Shown one piece after another: positions 9,005-16,828 of a stretch of 64,000 nt of DNA. Each line of letters begins with the position of its first letter. Within the stretch, counting starts at the first letter, position 1. Under the pieces are notes generated by a model. That model searched no databases, was not told where the DNA came from, and saw only the letters and a list, made by a program, of their open reading frames with translations. The position numbers and the translations under genes are program-made. The stretch comes from Desulfurella amilsii. Its GTDB lineage: Bacteria; Campylobacterota_A; Desulfurellia; Desulfurellales; Desulfurellaceae. The stretch lies in assembly GCF_002119425.1 (NCBI RefSeq), contig NZ_MDSU01000018.1, forward strand, positions 496,001-560,000, in the 5' to 3' direction.

Positions 9005-9466
9005 CTATTTGTCTTCACAATTACAATCTTGTGGTCTTTGGCCTGTATCGGCAAAATAATAAAAATTATTAAGCCACCTTGGAAAACCATCTTTACATTT
9101 AATAAATTTCATAAATGCTAAGATATGCTCAATTGTTTCTTTACTCAGATAATGCTCAATTTTACAGGCATCATCTTCTGCAATTTCCTCATTTAAATAC
9201 AGCACTTTATGCAAAAAATCTTTTAAAAGAAGGTGCTTTTTGTAAACTTCTTTAGCAAATTCCATACCTTTTGGTGTAAGCGTAATAAACCCGTATGATT
9301 CTTGTTCAACAAGCTCATCTTTTTTTAATTTTGAGACCGCATCAACAACAGATGGAGCTTTTACCTTAAAGTAATTTGCCAGATCTTTTACCCTTGCCAC
9401 TGTATTTTCTTCTTGCATGATGAGTATTCTTTCTAAGTAATCTTCCAAAACAGGCGTAATATTCAT
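9005..9466 (-). CDS. DtxR/MntR-family metal-dependent transcriptional regulator
   Basis: 153 aa. Residues 1-65 are the winged helix-turn-helix (V-L-E-D-Y-L-E-R-I-L, then R-V-K-D-L-A-N-Y-F-K-V-K-A-P-S-V), and about 70-135 the metal-binding and dimerisation domain (C-K-I-E-H-Y-L-S). The C-terminus has extra cysteines (D-C-N-C-E-D-K) and no SH3/FeoA domain. The family represses metal uptake genes when Fe2+ or Mn2+ is plentiful. Its promoter contains a motif nearly identical to the palindrome in the feo promoter, suggesting autoregulation or cross-regulation with the DtxR-FeoA protein at 45501. Confidence 0.88.
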   Translation of the reverse strand: MNITPVLEDYLERILIMQEENTVARVKDLANYFKVKAPSVVDAVSKLKKDELVEQESYGFITLTPKGMEFAKEVYKKHLLLKDFLHKVLYLNEEIAEDDACKIEHYLSKETIEHILAFMKFIKCKDGFPRWLNNFYYFADTGQRPQDCNCEDK

Positions 9467-9494
9467 TTTACATCCACAAATTTAATTTTGATTA

Positions 9495-9523
9495 AATATA
9501 TTAGATTTGTTTAAAAAAGTCAA
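9495..9523 (-). promoter_or_regulatory. Promoter of the DtxR-family gene at 9466
   Basis: On the minus strand, TTGACT (9518-9523), a 17-nt spacer and TATATT (9495-9500). The spacer carries the candidate operator at 9501-9514. The leader to the ATG at 9466 is about 25-28 nt. Confidence 0.6.
9501..9514. promoter_or_regulatory. Candidate DtxR-type operator in the regulator's own promoter
   Basis: TTAGATTTGTTTAA matches 12 of 14 bases of the palindrome TTAGATTTATCTAA found in the feo promoter at 45241-45254. It lies between the -35 and -10 boxes, where a bound repressor would block RNA polymerase. That a DtxR-family protein binds here is inferred from the shared motif and from both downstream operons encoding such proteins. 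Confidence 0.5.
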
Positions 9524-9663
9524 TACAAGAATTTACAAAATCAGCGTCACACACTTTCTTTGTAGATTTTAAGTTTATTTTTACTCCAAAAAAATATATG
9601 GTGTGAAAATTTAGTAAGTAAAATAACAACAGGTTATAAAATATATCAAAAGATAAAAAATAT

Positions 9664-9692
9664 TTGAAAATTTTATTAAATTTTTGTACATT
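9664..9692 (+). promoter_or_regulatory. Probable promoter of the carbonic-anhydrase-like gene
   Basis: TTGAAA (9664-9669), 17 nt, TACATT (9687-9692) ahead of a TGGAGG ribosome-binding site and the ATG at 9721. The rest of the 9467-9720 gap is very AT-rich and holds no other feature I can support apart from the opposite-strand promoter. Confidence 0.45.
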
Positions 9693-9720
9693 CTAATTTA
9701 AATTAACTCATGGAGGTTAT

Positions 9721-10101
9721 ATGGAGTTTGTCAGTGCGGTTAACTGCATGGATGGAAGAGTCCAAGAGCCAGTCATAAACTGGATGAAACAACACTATAG
9801 AGCAAAATTTGTCGATATGGTTACAGAGCCAGGCCCAATAAAAATACTCGCAGATAACAAAAATGATTGTTTGGTAAAATCTATTAAGGCAAGACTTGCT
9901 ATTTCAGTTGAAAAACACGGATCAAGTGTGATAGTAGTAGTTGGTCATGATGATTGCGCGGGCAACCCATCTAGTAAAGAAACCCAAATTAGTCAGATAA
10001 GAGACAGCATAAAGTTAATTTCGAGTTGGTTTAATAATGTAACAATTATTGGTCTTTGGGTAAATCAAGATTGGCAAGTTGAACCTTTAAATTTTCAGTA
10101 A
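9721..10101 (+). CDS. Minimal beta-carbonic-anhydrase-like protein
   Basis: 126 aa. The beta-class zinc ligands are in the right pattern: Cys9-x-Asp11-x-Arg13 (N-C-M-D-G-R) and His76-x-x-Cys79 (G-H-D-D-C-A-G-N). Normal beta carbonic anhydrases are about 190-230 aa, so this protein has the zinc core but lacks most of the C-terminal helical region. It may hydrate CO2 or be a related zinc protein; CO2 hydration is inferred only from the ligands. It is a single gene with strong Shine-Dalgarno (TGGAGG) and its own promoter, 115 nt before the next gene. Confidence 0.7.
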   Translation: MEFVSAVNCMDGRVQEPVINWMKQHYRAKFVDMVTEPGPIKILADNKNDCLVKSIKARLAISVEKHGSSVIVVVGHDDCAGNPSSKETQISQIRDSIKLISSWFNNVTIIGLWVNQDWQVEPLNFQ

Positions 10102-10181
10102 TTGCAAATGAAATGTAATTTAAAAATGTGAAATTTTGATATATTAGGTATTTTTAAACATAAACATACCGAACAAATTTC

Positions 10182-10210
10182 TTGACAATATGCTGCAAAT
10201 TAAATAAAAC
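10182..10210 (+). promoter_or_regulatory. Promoter of the lipoprotein-nadB-rnc-era-glmM operon
   Basis: A perfect TTGACA (10182-10187), 17-nt spacer and TAAAAC (10205-10210). Only six bases separate the -10 box from the ATG at 10217, so the predicted transcript starts at or very near that codon. Confidence 0.6.
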
Positions 10211-10216
10211 AATACT

Positions 10217-10330
10217 ATGAAAAAATTAATTGTTGGACTGATATTATTGAGTCTGGTGCTTGGAAGTTGCGGAAGAAAAACAGATATAGTGCCTCCTAAC
10301 TCTAATACAAAAATAGGGGTAATTAAGTGA
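10217..10330 (+). CDS. Very small lipoprotein (37 aa), LptM/YifL-like
   Basis: A 37-residue open frame: positively charged start (M-K-K-L), a hydrophobic core and a lipobox L-G-S-C with Cys18, then G-R-K-T-D-I-V-P-P-N. The Cys-Gly-x-Lys followed by a proline pair recalls the tiny LptM/YifL-type lipoproteins of other Proteobacteria and Campylobacterota. Its TGA overlaps the GTG start of nadB (GTGA), which argues that it is translated and coupled to nadB. There is no Shine-Dalgarno, and the promoter places the transcript start at the ATG. Function at the outer membrane is inferred only from the lipobox. Confidence 0.65.
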   Translation: MKKLIVGLILLSLVLGSCGRKTDIVPPNSNTKIGVIK

Positions 10331-11868
10331 GAGATTGTATCGTTATAGGCAGTGGGGTTGCTGGCCTTAGGGCTGCTATCAAACTTAACACTCTTGGTCT
10401 TGATATAGCTATATATACAAAAGACAGCGCAAAAGAGTCAAATACAAACTACGCTCAAGGCGGTATAGCAGTTTGCTTATCAAAAGATGATAATTTTGAT
10501 TTACATATAAAAGACACTCTTATTGCTGGCGCTGGACTTTGCAATAAAAAAAGTGTTGAAATTTTAGTGAAAGAAGGTCCAGATAGAGTCAAAGAGTTAA
10601 TCAATTGGGGTTGTAAGTTTGATAAAAACGAAAATGGAGAGTTAAATTTTACAAGAGAGGCTGCACATAGTGTAAACAGAATACTGCACGCACATGGCGA
10701 TGCAACAGGCGCCGAAATTGAGCGGGCTTTATTGAGTAAAGCATACACAGAAAATATAGAAATTAATGAACATTATCGTTTATTAGATTTGATTGTAGAA
10801 AATAAAAAGATTGTGGGTGCAAAATTCCATAATTTACAAAATAACACGCTTGAGTATATTTACGCAAAATCTGTCATTTTAGCAACGGGTGGCTATGCAG
10901 CCATATACAACCACACTACAAACCCTTTAATTGCCACAGGCGATGGCATAGCAAGTGCATTTTTGGTTGGTTGCACAGTTGAAGATATGGAATTTGTCCA
11001 ATTTCACCCAACAGCCCTAAACTACAAAAAAGCTCCTTCTTTTTTGCTATCTGAATCCATGCGCGGTGAAGGAGCAATACTAATTAACGATAAAGGTGAG
11101 CGTTTTATGGAAAAATATAGCAAACATCTCGAGCTTGCACCAAGAGACATTGTAGCAAGGAGTATTTTTTCAGAAATGCAAAATAATTTAAAAGACCATG
11201 TGTACTTAGATATTTCTCACCTTGATAGCGATTTTGTTAGAAAGAGGTTTCCAACTATTTACAACGAATGTCTAAAGTATGGCTTGGATATTACAAAAGA
11301 GCCCATACCGGTATCGCCTGCTGCACATTATACAATGGGCGGTATAAAAACTGATGTTAATTGCAAAACCAATATCAATGGACTTTTTGCATGTGGCGAG
11401 TGTGCGTGTAACGGAGTGCACGGGGCTAATCGGCTAGCAAGCAACTCTATGCTAGAGGGTCTTGTATTTGGCACAAGAGCTGCTCAATCTGCTTTTGATT
11501 ATGCACAAGATAAAAATTTCACACACAAAGCCAACGAAACATTTAAGTTAGAAGAAACAGCTAAAAATTATCGAATTAAAATAAAAAACCTTAAAGACAG
11601 GATTTTTAAAGATCTTGGAATTGTAAGAAAATTATCATTAATGGAAGATTTGCTTGAGTGCGATCTTTCTAGCTTTCAGGTAATTAAAAATAATAATAGC
11701 ACAGATGTTGATTACAGAAACTTGCTAATTATATCTATATTAGTATCACACTCTGCCTTAGAGCGAAAAAACTCTGTGGGAGCGCACTACTGCATTGACA
11801 CACCCTGGCCTCCAACAGACAAATCTCACATTAGTCTTAACATTAAAGACTTAGAAAAATGGGCCTAG
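10327..11868 (+). CDS. nadB: L-aspartate oxidase
   Basis: 513 aa flavoprotein, GTG start with an AGGGG ribosome-binding site. The FAD dinucleotide-binding motif is I-G-S-G-V-A-G-L near the N-terminus; N-Y-A-Q-G-G-I-A, F-H-P-T-A-L, H-Y-T-M-G-G-I and H-G-A-N-R-L-A-S-N-S are the conserved blocks of the succinate dehydrogenase/aspartate oxidase family. A-A-H-Y-T-M-G-G without a separate iron-sulfur subunit favours NadB. It oxidises aspartate to iminoaspartate for NAD synthesis; in anaerobes fumarate is the likely acceptor. nadA and nadC are not in the window. Its end overlaps rnc by 10 nt. Confidence 0.93.
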   Translation: MRDCIVIGSGVAGLRAAIKLNTLGLDIAIYTKDSAKESNTNYAQGGIAVCLSKDDNFDLHIKDTLIAGAGLCNKKSVEILVKEGPDRVKELINWGCKFDKNENGELNFTREAAHSVNRILHAHGDATGAEIERALLSKAYTENIEINEHYRLLDLIVENKKIVGAKFHNLQNNTLEYIYAKSVILATGGYAAIYNHTTNPLIATGDGIASAFLVGCTVEDMEFVQFHPTALNYKKAPSFLLSESMRGEGAILINDKGERFMEKYSKHLELAPRDIVARSIFSEMQNNLKDHVYLDISHLDSDFVRKRFPTIYNECLKYGLDITKEPIPVSPAAHYTMGGIKTDVNCKTNINGLFACGECACNGVHGANRLASNSMLEGLVFGTRAAQSAFDYAQDKNFTHKANETFKLEETAKNYRIKIKNLKDRIFKDLGIVRKLSLMEDLLECDLSSFQVIKNNNSTDVDYRNLLIISILVSHSALERKNSVGAHYCIDTPWPPTDKSHISLNIKDLEKWA

Positions 11869-12524
11869 AAGATATTATTGGTTACAAATTTAAAAATAAA
11901 GCCTTACTTGATAAAGCGCTAACCCACAGGTCTTATACAAAAAATCCTTTTTATTCAAATGAATTGTTGGAGTTTTTAGGCGATGCAGTGTTAGAATTAA
12001 TCATTAGTGAATATTTAGTTACCAATTATCAAAACTTAAGAGAAGGAGAATTATCAAAAATTAGAGCATCTACAGTAAACTCAGATGTTCTCTCTGATAT
12101 TGGAAAAAGTCTAAAGCTTTATGATTATTGCAAATTAGGTAAAAGTGAAAGGCAAAAACAAATAGCGCAAAACAAAAAAATACTGGAAGACTCGTTAGAG
12201 GCGCTTATTGGCGCTATCTATTTAGATTCTGGTTTACAAAGTGCCAAAAATTTTATCCTGCCTCTATTAGAGGCAAAAATTGAAAAGTTTAGTGAGTATA
12301 AGCTATTTGACCCAAAGACAGTTTTACAAGAATTAACACAAAAAAAATTCACTATGCTTCCCGAGTATGTTTTAATAAAAGAAGAAGGTGAACAACACAA
12401 CAAAACTTTTTACAGTAAAGTAATCATTGGTAATAAAAGCTACGGCATAGGTATAGGTAAGAGTAAAAAAGAAGCGGAAAAAAATGCCGCACTAGAAACG
12501 ATGGAGATTTTAGAAAATGTTTAA
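11859..12524 (+). CDS. rnc: Ribonuclease III
   Basis: 221 aa. The RNase III signature (N-E-L-L-E-F-L-G-D-A-V-L) spans residues 34-45, with the second catalytic acidic cluster in L-E-D-S-L-E-A-L-I-G-A-I. A C-terminal double-stranded RNA-binding domain (about 150-220) ends in K-S-K-K-E-A-E-K-N-A-A. It cleaves dsRNA in rRNA and mRNA processing. It overlaps both neighbours; rnc-era coupling is common in bacteria. Confidence 0.96.
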   Translation: MGLEDIIGYKFKNKALLDKALTHRSYTKNPFYSNELLEFLGDAVLELIISEYLVTNYQNLREGELSKIRASTVNSDVLSDIGKSLKLYDYCKLGKSERQKQIAQNKKILEDSLEALIGAIYLDSGLQSAKNFILPLLEAKIEKFSEYKLFDPKTVLQELTQKKFTMLPEYVLIKEEGEQHNKTFYSKVIIGNKSYGIGIGKSKKEAEKNAALETMEILENV

Positions 12525-13383
12525 ATCAGGATATGTTGCATTAATAGGAAAGCCCAATGTAGGCAAATCAACATTTTTAAATTTAATGCTCGGTGAAAAA
12601 TTATCAATCGTCACAAGTAAACCACAAACCACGCGAACACCAATTAAAGGTATCTTAACAGGTGATAACTATCAAATAATATTTATTGATACGCCAGGCA
12701 TACACGAAAGTCTAAAAAAACTCAATCAAATAATGCTGTCAAGTATAAAATCCACGATAGAAGACGCTGATGTATGCCTTATTATAGCAGACAGCCCAAA
12801 TAATAACTATATAAAAAACTATGAAGATTCGCTTTTGAAAAAAAATACTATACTGCTGATCAATACAGCTGACAAACTAACCAAAGAGCAAATAGATGCA
12901 ATAAAAGCTGAATTTTTAATTATTGATCCAAAAAAAACAATCGTTACAAGCCTAACAATAGATAACCCAAAAGAAGAGACCTTGAATGCCATTTTGGACG
13001 AATTAAAAGAAGGTCCTAAATATTACGTCGAAGATGAAATTTCTACACATAGCGTTAGATTCATCGCTTCGGAGCTAATCAGGGAAACATTGATAGAAAA
13101 CTTAGCAGAAGAGTTACCCTACTATGTGGCAGTAGTAATTGATGAATTTAAGGAACGCAGCGAAAATCTTACATACATTAAAGCAATCATATACACAGAA
13201 AAAGATTCTCAAAAAGCTATAGTTATTGGCCAAAATGGCGCAATGCTTAAAAAAATTGGCTCAATTGCTAGAAAAAAAATAGAAGATCTGCTTGGCACAA
13301 AAGTTTATTTAGAGTTATGGGTAAAAGTCAAAAAAGGCTGGACCAAAAATGAGAAGCTTATAAAAGAACTTCTAAATAGTTAA
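12517..13383 (+). CDS. era: GTPase Era, with an altered G4 motif
   Basis: 288 aa. G1 is G-K-P-N-V-G-K-S-T, switch region P-Q-T-T-R-T-P-I, G3 D-T-P-G-I-H; the C-terminal KH domain includes V-I-G-Q-N-G-A-M-L-K-K-I-G and ends with K-V-K-K-G-W. Era binds 16S rRNA and promotes 30S maturation. The G4 box, normally N-K-x-D, reads N-T-A-D, and the G5 S-A-x reads S-L-T, so guanine specificity might be weaker. Sits between rnc (8-nt overlap) and glmM (9-nt gap). Confidence 0.95.
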   Translation: MFKSGYVALIGKPNVGKSTFLNLMLGEKLSIVTSKPQTTRTPIKGILTGDNYQIIFIDTPGIHESLKKLNQIMLSSIKSTIEDADVCLIIADSPNNNYIKNYEDSLLKKNTILLINTADKLTKEQIDAIKAEFLIIDPKKTIVTSLTIDNPKEETLNAILDELKEGPKYYVEDEISTHSVRFIASELIRETLIENLAEELPYYVAVVIDEFKERSENLTYIKAIIYTEKDSQKAIVIGQNGAMLKKIGSIARKKIEDLLGTKVYLELWVKVKKGWTKNEKLIKELLNS

Positions 13384-13392
13384 GGAGCATTT

Positions 13393-14742
13393 ATGAAAAT
13401 TTTTGGCACAGATGGTATAAGAGGTAAAGCGAATGTCTTTCCACTTGTTGGCGATTTAGCTTATAAACTTGGCAGAGCATTGGTTTATGCCCTAGATTCG
13501 CAAAAAAACAAAAAAAAGAAAATTATTATTGGCAAAGACACAAGAATTTCTGGATATATGCTGGAGTCTGCTATAACATCTGGGATTGTTTCAATGGGGG
13601 CTGATGCGTACTTAGTGGGTCCAATGCCAACGCCAGCTATCGCATTTTTAGTCAAAAGCATGAGAGCCGATGCTGGCGTTGTGATATCCGCATCTCATAA
13701 CCCATTTGACGATAATGGCATAAAGATTTTTTCGCATGAAGGTATAAAGATTCCTGTTGAGCTAGAAGATTTAATTGAATCATACACGCTATCTGATACA
13801 TTAGACAATATTAAATTTTTAGGCGCAAATATCGGCAAAGTATACAGGATAAGAGATACGCTTGGCAGATACATAGTTTTTGCAAAAAATGTATTTCCAT
13901 ACAACTTAGAGCTTGATGGTATAAGAATTGTAATTGATTGTGCAAATGGTGCAACATACAAAGTAGCGCCTATGGTTTTTGAAGAACTAGGCGCTGAAGT
14001 CATTGTTATAAACAACGAACCAAATGGCATAAATATAAATGAAAAATGTGGCTCCACCTACCCTAACAACATAATAGAAAAAACCACGCTCTTTAGAGCT
14101 GATGTTGGTATTGCTTTTGATGGTGATGGCGATAGAGTAATAATGGTTGACGAAAATGGCAAATTAATTGACGGTGACGCAATCTTATCAATCCTGGCCA
14201 TTGGCTTAAAAAATAAAGGGAAATTAAAAAACAATACCGTCGTTGGTACAATTATGAGCAATTTTGGTCTCGAACACATACTAAAACAAAATGGCATATT
14301 ACTTGAAAGGGTGGATGTTGGAGATAAATATATTATTCAGAAAATGATTGAAAAAGGCTACAATTTAGGTGGTGAACCATCTGGCCATGTAGTGCTGTCT
14401 GATTTTAACACAACAGGAGATGGCATCATTACGGCTTTGGCTGTTTTATCGATTATGGTTGAGAAAAGTGTAAAGCTTTCATCTTTGTTTCAGAGTTTCA
14501 TAAAAGTGCCAGAAAAGACCAAAAATGTGCATGTTAGTAAAAAAATTAATCTGGATGAGATTGACGAAATTCAACAAGCTATAGAGCATGTTAAAGATAA
14601 ACTAAATGGCCAAGGAAGGCTGGTCGTGCGTTATTCTGGCACAGAACCAGTTGTAAGAATTACAATTGAATCTAAAGATATAAATATAATAAACGATGGC
14701 ATAGGTTTGATCTCAAAAACTATTGAGAAACATTTATCATGA
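13393..14742 (+). CDS. glmM: Phosphoglucosamine mutase
   Basis: 449 aa, the standard length. The phosphoserine is Ser101 in V-I-S-A-S-H-N-P-F-D-D-N-G; the Mg2+ loop is F-D-G-D-G-D-R near residues 242-248; the sugar-binding loop is G-G-E-P-S-G-H; and the phosphate-binding loop R-Y-S-G-T-E-P is near the C-terminus. It converts glucosamine-6-phosphate to glucosamine-1-phosphate for UDP-GlcNAc, the precursor of peptidoglycan, LPS and the PseB substrate. Shine-Dalgarno AAGGAG; the stop overlaps the next gene by 4 nt. Confidence 0.96.
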   Translation: MKIFGTDGIRGKANVFPLVGDLAYKLGRALVYALDSQKNKKKKIIIGKDTRISGYMLESAITSGIVSMGADAYLVGPMPTPAIAFLVKSMRADAGVVISASHNPFDDNGIKIFSHEGIKIPVELEDLIESYTLSDTLDNIKFLGANIGKVYRIRDTLGRYIVFAKNVFPYNLELDGIRIVIDCANGATYKVAPMVFEELGAEVIVINNEPNGININEKCGSTYPNNIIEKTTLFRADVGIAFDGDGDRVIMVDENGKLIDGDAILSILAIGLKNKGKLKNNTVVGTIMSNFGLEHILKQNGILLERVDVGDKYIIQKMIEKGYNLGGEPSGHVVLSDFNTTGDGIITALAVLSIMVEKSVKLSSLFQSFIKVPEKTKNVHVSKKINLDEIDEIQQAIEHVKDKLNGQGRLVVRYSGTEPVVRITIESKDINIINDGIGLISKTIEKHLS

Positions 14743-14927
14743 AAACGATTATACTGCACGATTTTGAGCAAGAAGAGCTAATTAAGTTTGTAAGACTATA
14801 CAAACAACTAGAAAAAGACTCACTGTTGCCTCAAGCCATAATTGCTGCCACAACAAGTAATTCTCTAAACCAAATATTAAAAGATTTATTAAACGAACTT
14901 GAAAAGGAGCACATAGAGTTTGCTTAA
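14739..14927 (+). CDS. DUF3783-like small protein
   Basis: 62 aa, start overlapping glmM (ATGA). The pattern I-I-L-H-D-F, then I-I-A-A-T-T, then L-L-N-E-L-E-K-E-H is that of DUF3783 proteins, small soluble proteins of unknown function. No cysteine and no membrane segment. Followed directly by the LysE-type gene, so it belongs to the same operon. Confidence 0.65.
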   Translation: MKTIILHDFEQEELIKFVRLYKQLEKDSLLPQAIIAATTSNSLNQILKDLLNELEKEHIEFA

Positions 14928-15551
14928 ATGAACATATTAGGGTCTTACATAAGTGGATTTTTATTGGGTTTTGGTGCAAGCGTGCCCATTGGGCCCATCA
15001 ATATATTGATAATCAACGAAGCGCTTGAATCTTATAAAAACGCATTCTTAATAGGGCTTGGCGCAATGTGTGCAGATATTACATACTTGACGCTTATTTT
15101 TTTTGGTATATTTACGCATATAAACGAACATTCTTTTATTTTTCATGCCATAAGTTTTTTTGGCAGTGTTTTTTTGATGTATTTAGCCTTCAAAATTTTT
15201 AAATCGCGTGCGATTGATAACTCAAAACTAAAGACAAAAAAATATTTCAAAAGCTCAATAAAATCTTACTCAAAAGGCTATGTACTTACAATTTTAAACC
15301 CATACACAATTTTTTTCTGGGCCAGCATGCTTGCCTATGTTAACCAGAATAATTTGCACTTTGGTTTTACAGTCATTGGGCTTGTTTGTGCAATTATGTT
15401 GTGGATTACCATTATGCCTTTTTTTGTTCATAAAACCAAATCTTTCTTTAATCAAAAAATTAGCGCTTATATAAATGTACTATCAGCATTAATCATATTT
15501 GGTTTTGGCATTTCGATATTTATAAAACTAATAATTACATTACTAATTTGA
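14928..15551 (+). CDS. LysE/RhtB family amino-acid exporter
   Basis: 207 aa with about six membrane segments. The family hallmark P-I-G-P-I-N (residues 20-25) follows the first helix, and G-A-M-C-A-D and L-N-P-Y-T-I-F-F-W occur at the usual places. Members export amino acids or related small molecules. It is the last gene of the nadB-glmM operon. Its 3' end overlaps by 17 nt with a distant paralogue transcribed in the opposite direction. Confidence 0.85.
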   Translation: MNILGSYISGFLLGFGASVPIGPINILIINEALESYKNAFLIGLGAMCADITYLTLIFFGIFTHINEHSFIFHAISFFGSVFLMYLAFKIFKSRAIDNSKLKTKKYFKSSIKSYSKGYVLTILNPYTIFFWASMLAYVNQNNLHFGFTVIGLVCAIMLWITIMPFFVHKTKSFFNQKISAYINVLSALIIFGFGISIFIKLIITLLI

Positions 15552-16197
15552 ATAATTGAAGTGAGCGGATCAAAAAATATACGGAAAAACCAGCCAGTAT
15601 AAAAGATAGTAGTATGTTAATTTTCTTTATGAGATCTTTATTAAAGGATTTTCTTGCATGGTTTAAAACTTTTGCTAAAAGCAAAAGATAGGCCGACAAA
15701 CCTAAACCGCTAAATAAAACAAAGACTAGCAAAAAGATTGGATTATAGTAAGGTATTACACCAATATCATAAGAAAACTGAACATAAACTATCCAGAAAA
15801 CTACCATTAATGGATTTGTAAATGACATAGTAAATCCCGTTATAATAGACATATGATGTGTTTTGAATTTAATTTGAGACAGTGATACATTTTTTTTAAT
15901 TACATCTTTAAAAGTTAAAATTGATAAAATAGCAAGCAAAATACCACTTCCAAACAAAAGAGTTGCTTTTACCTTTTCATCATTTAAAAAGCTTGTTATA
16001 CTAAAGCTTGCGATAAAGCCATATATTACATCAGAGCAAACCGAGCCCAAAGCTACCATGTATGCAGATTTTAAATTATCATTAATAGCCCTTTTAGCTA
16101 CTTCAATTTGAACGGCCCCAATTGGTATAGCAATTAAAAAACCAACTAAAAAGGCAAAAACTACTATAATTATTAAATGCTCATAAAACAATATCAT
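15535..16197 (-). CDS. LysE/RhtB family exporter, convergent paralogue
   Basis: 220 aa, six predicted membrane segments, with P-I-G-A-V-Q in place of P-I-G-P-I-N, then L-G-S-V-C-S-D and T-N-P-L-M-V-V-F-W. It clearly belongs to the same family as the gene at 14928 but is a diverged copy facing it tail to tail with a 17-nt overlap. The start overlaps ispD by 17 nt, so it is translated from the binding-protein/ispD message. The substrate is unknown. Confidence 0.82.
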   Translation of the reverse strand: MILFYEHLIIIVVFAFLVGFLIAIPIGAVQIEVAKRAINDNLKSAYMVALGSVCSDVIYGFIASFSITSFLNDEKVKATLLFGSGILLAILSILTFKDVIKKNVSLSQIKFKTHHMSIITGFTMSFTNPLMVVFWIVYVQFSYDIGVIPYYNPIFLLVFVLFSGLGLSAYLLLLAKVLNHARKSFNKDLIKKINILLSFILAGFSVYFLIRSLQLFKLVM

Positions 16198-16828
16198 TTA
16201 ATATACAACTTGCCAATTTTAAATCTTCTTTTGTAGTTATTTTTATATTATATCTATAGCCTTCTACAACCGCTACGCTTGATATGTAATGCTCCCACAA
16301 ACTTGCTTCATCTGTAAAAATTAAATTATCATTTAAAGCTTTCTTGTAAGCTATTTTAAGTAATCTTGCATTAAAACCTTGAGGTGTTTGAGCACAAAAA
16401 ATATTATCGCGCTTGATTGTAAATTTTATATGGCCACCTTGAGCAAACTTTAATGTATCCGTGCATTTGATTGCCAAAATAGCACTTTTTTTTTCATACA
16501 CTTTATCTAACAACTCAAGAATTTTTTCTTTGTCAAGTATTGGCCTTGCTGCATCATGAATAAGCACTATACCACCGCTAATTAATTTTAGACCATTATA
16601 GACGGAAAAAAAACGCTCAATCGAGCCTTCAACAACTTTAGCAAAGCTAAAACGCTCTTGCACAAAATCTACATCCTCTTTTGGAACCGTGATAATAATA
16701 TCAAATCCTAAATCTTTGAAAAACTCAACACTGTAATCTATAACTAGCTTTTTATTGAGTTTTTCAAACTGTTTTTTTGATCCAAAACGGCTACCGCTAC
16801 CAGCCGCTGTTATTATTACAGTTTTCAT
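16181..16828 (-). CDS. ispD: 2-C-methyl-D-erythritol 4-phosphate cytidylyltransferase
   Basis: 215 aa. The nucleotide-binding loop A-A-G-S-G-S-R-F-G-S-K-K-Q-F is at residues 8-21, V-L-I-H-D-A-A-R-P the conserved middle motif, and T-P-Q-G-F near residue 147. It makes CDP-methylerythritol in the MEP isoprenoid pathway. IspF is not fused or adjacent. The ATG lies 32 nt inside the end of the binding-protein gene upstream. Confidence 0.93.
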   Translation of the reverse strand: MKTVIITAAGSGSRFGSKKQFEKLNKKLVIDYSVEFFKDLGFDIIITVPKEDVDFVQERFSFAKVVEGSIERFFSVYNGLKLISGGIVLIHDAARPILDKEKILELLDKVYEKKSAILAIKCTDTLKFAQGGHIKFTIKRDNIFCAQTPQGFNARLLKIAYKKALNDNLIFTDEASLWEHYISSVAVVEGYRYNIKITTKEDLKLASCILNDIVL

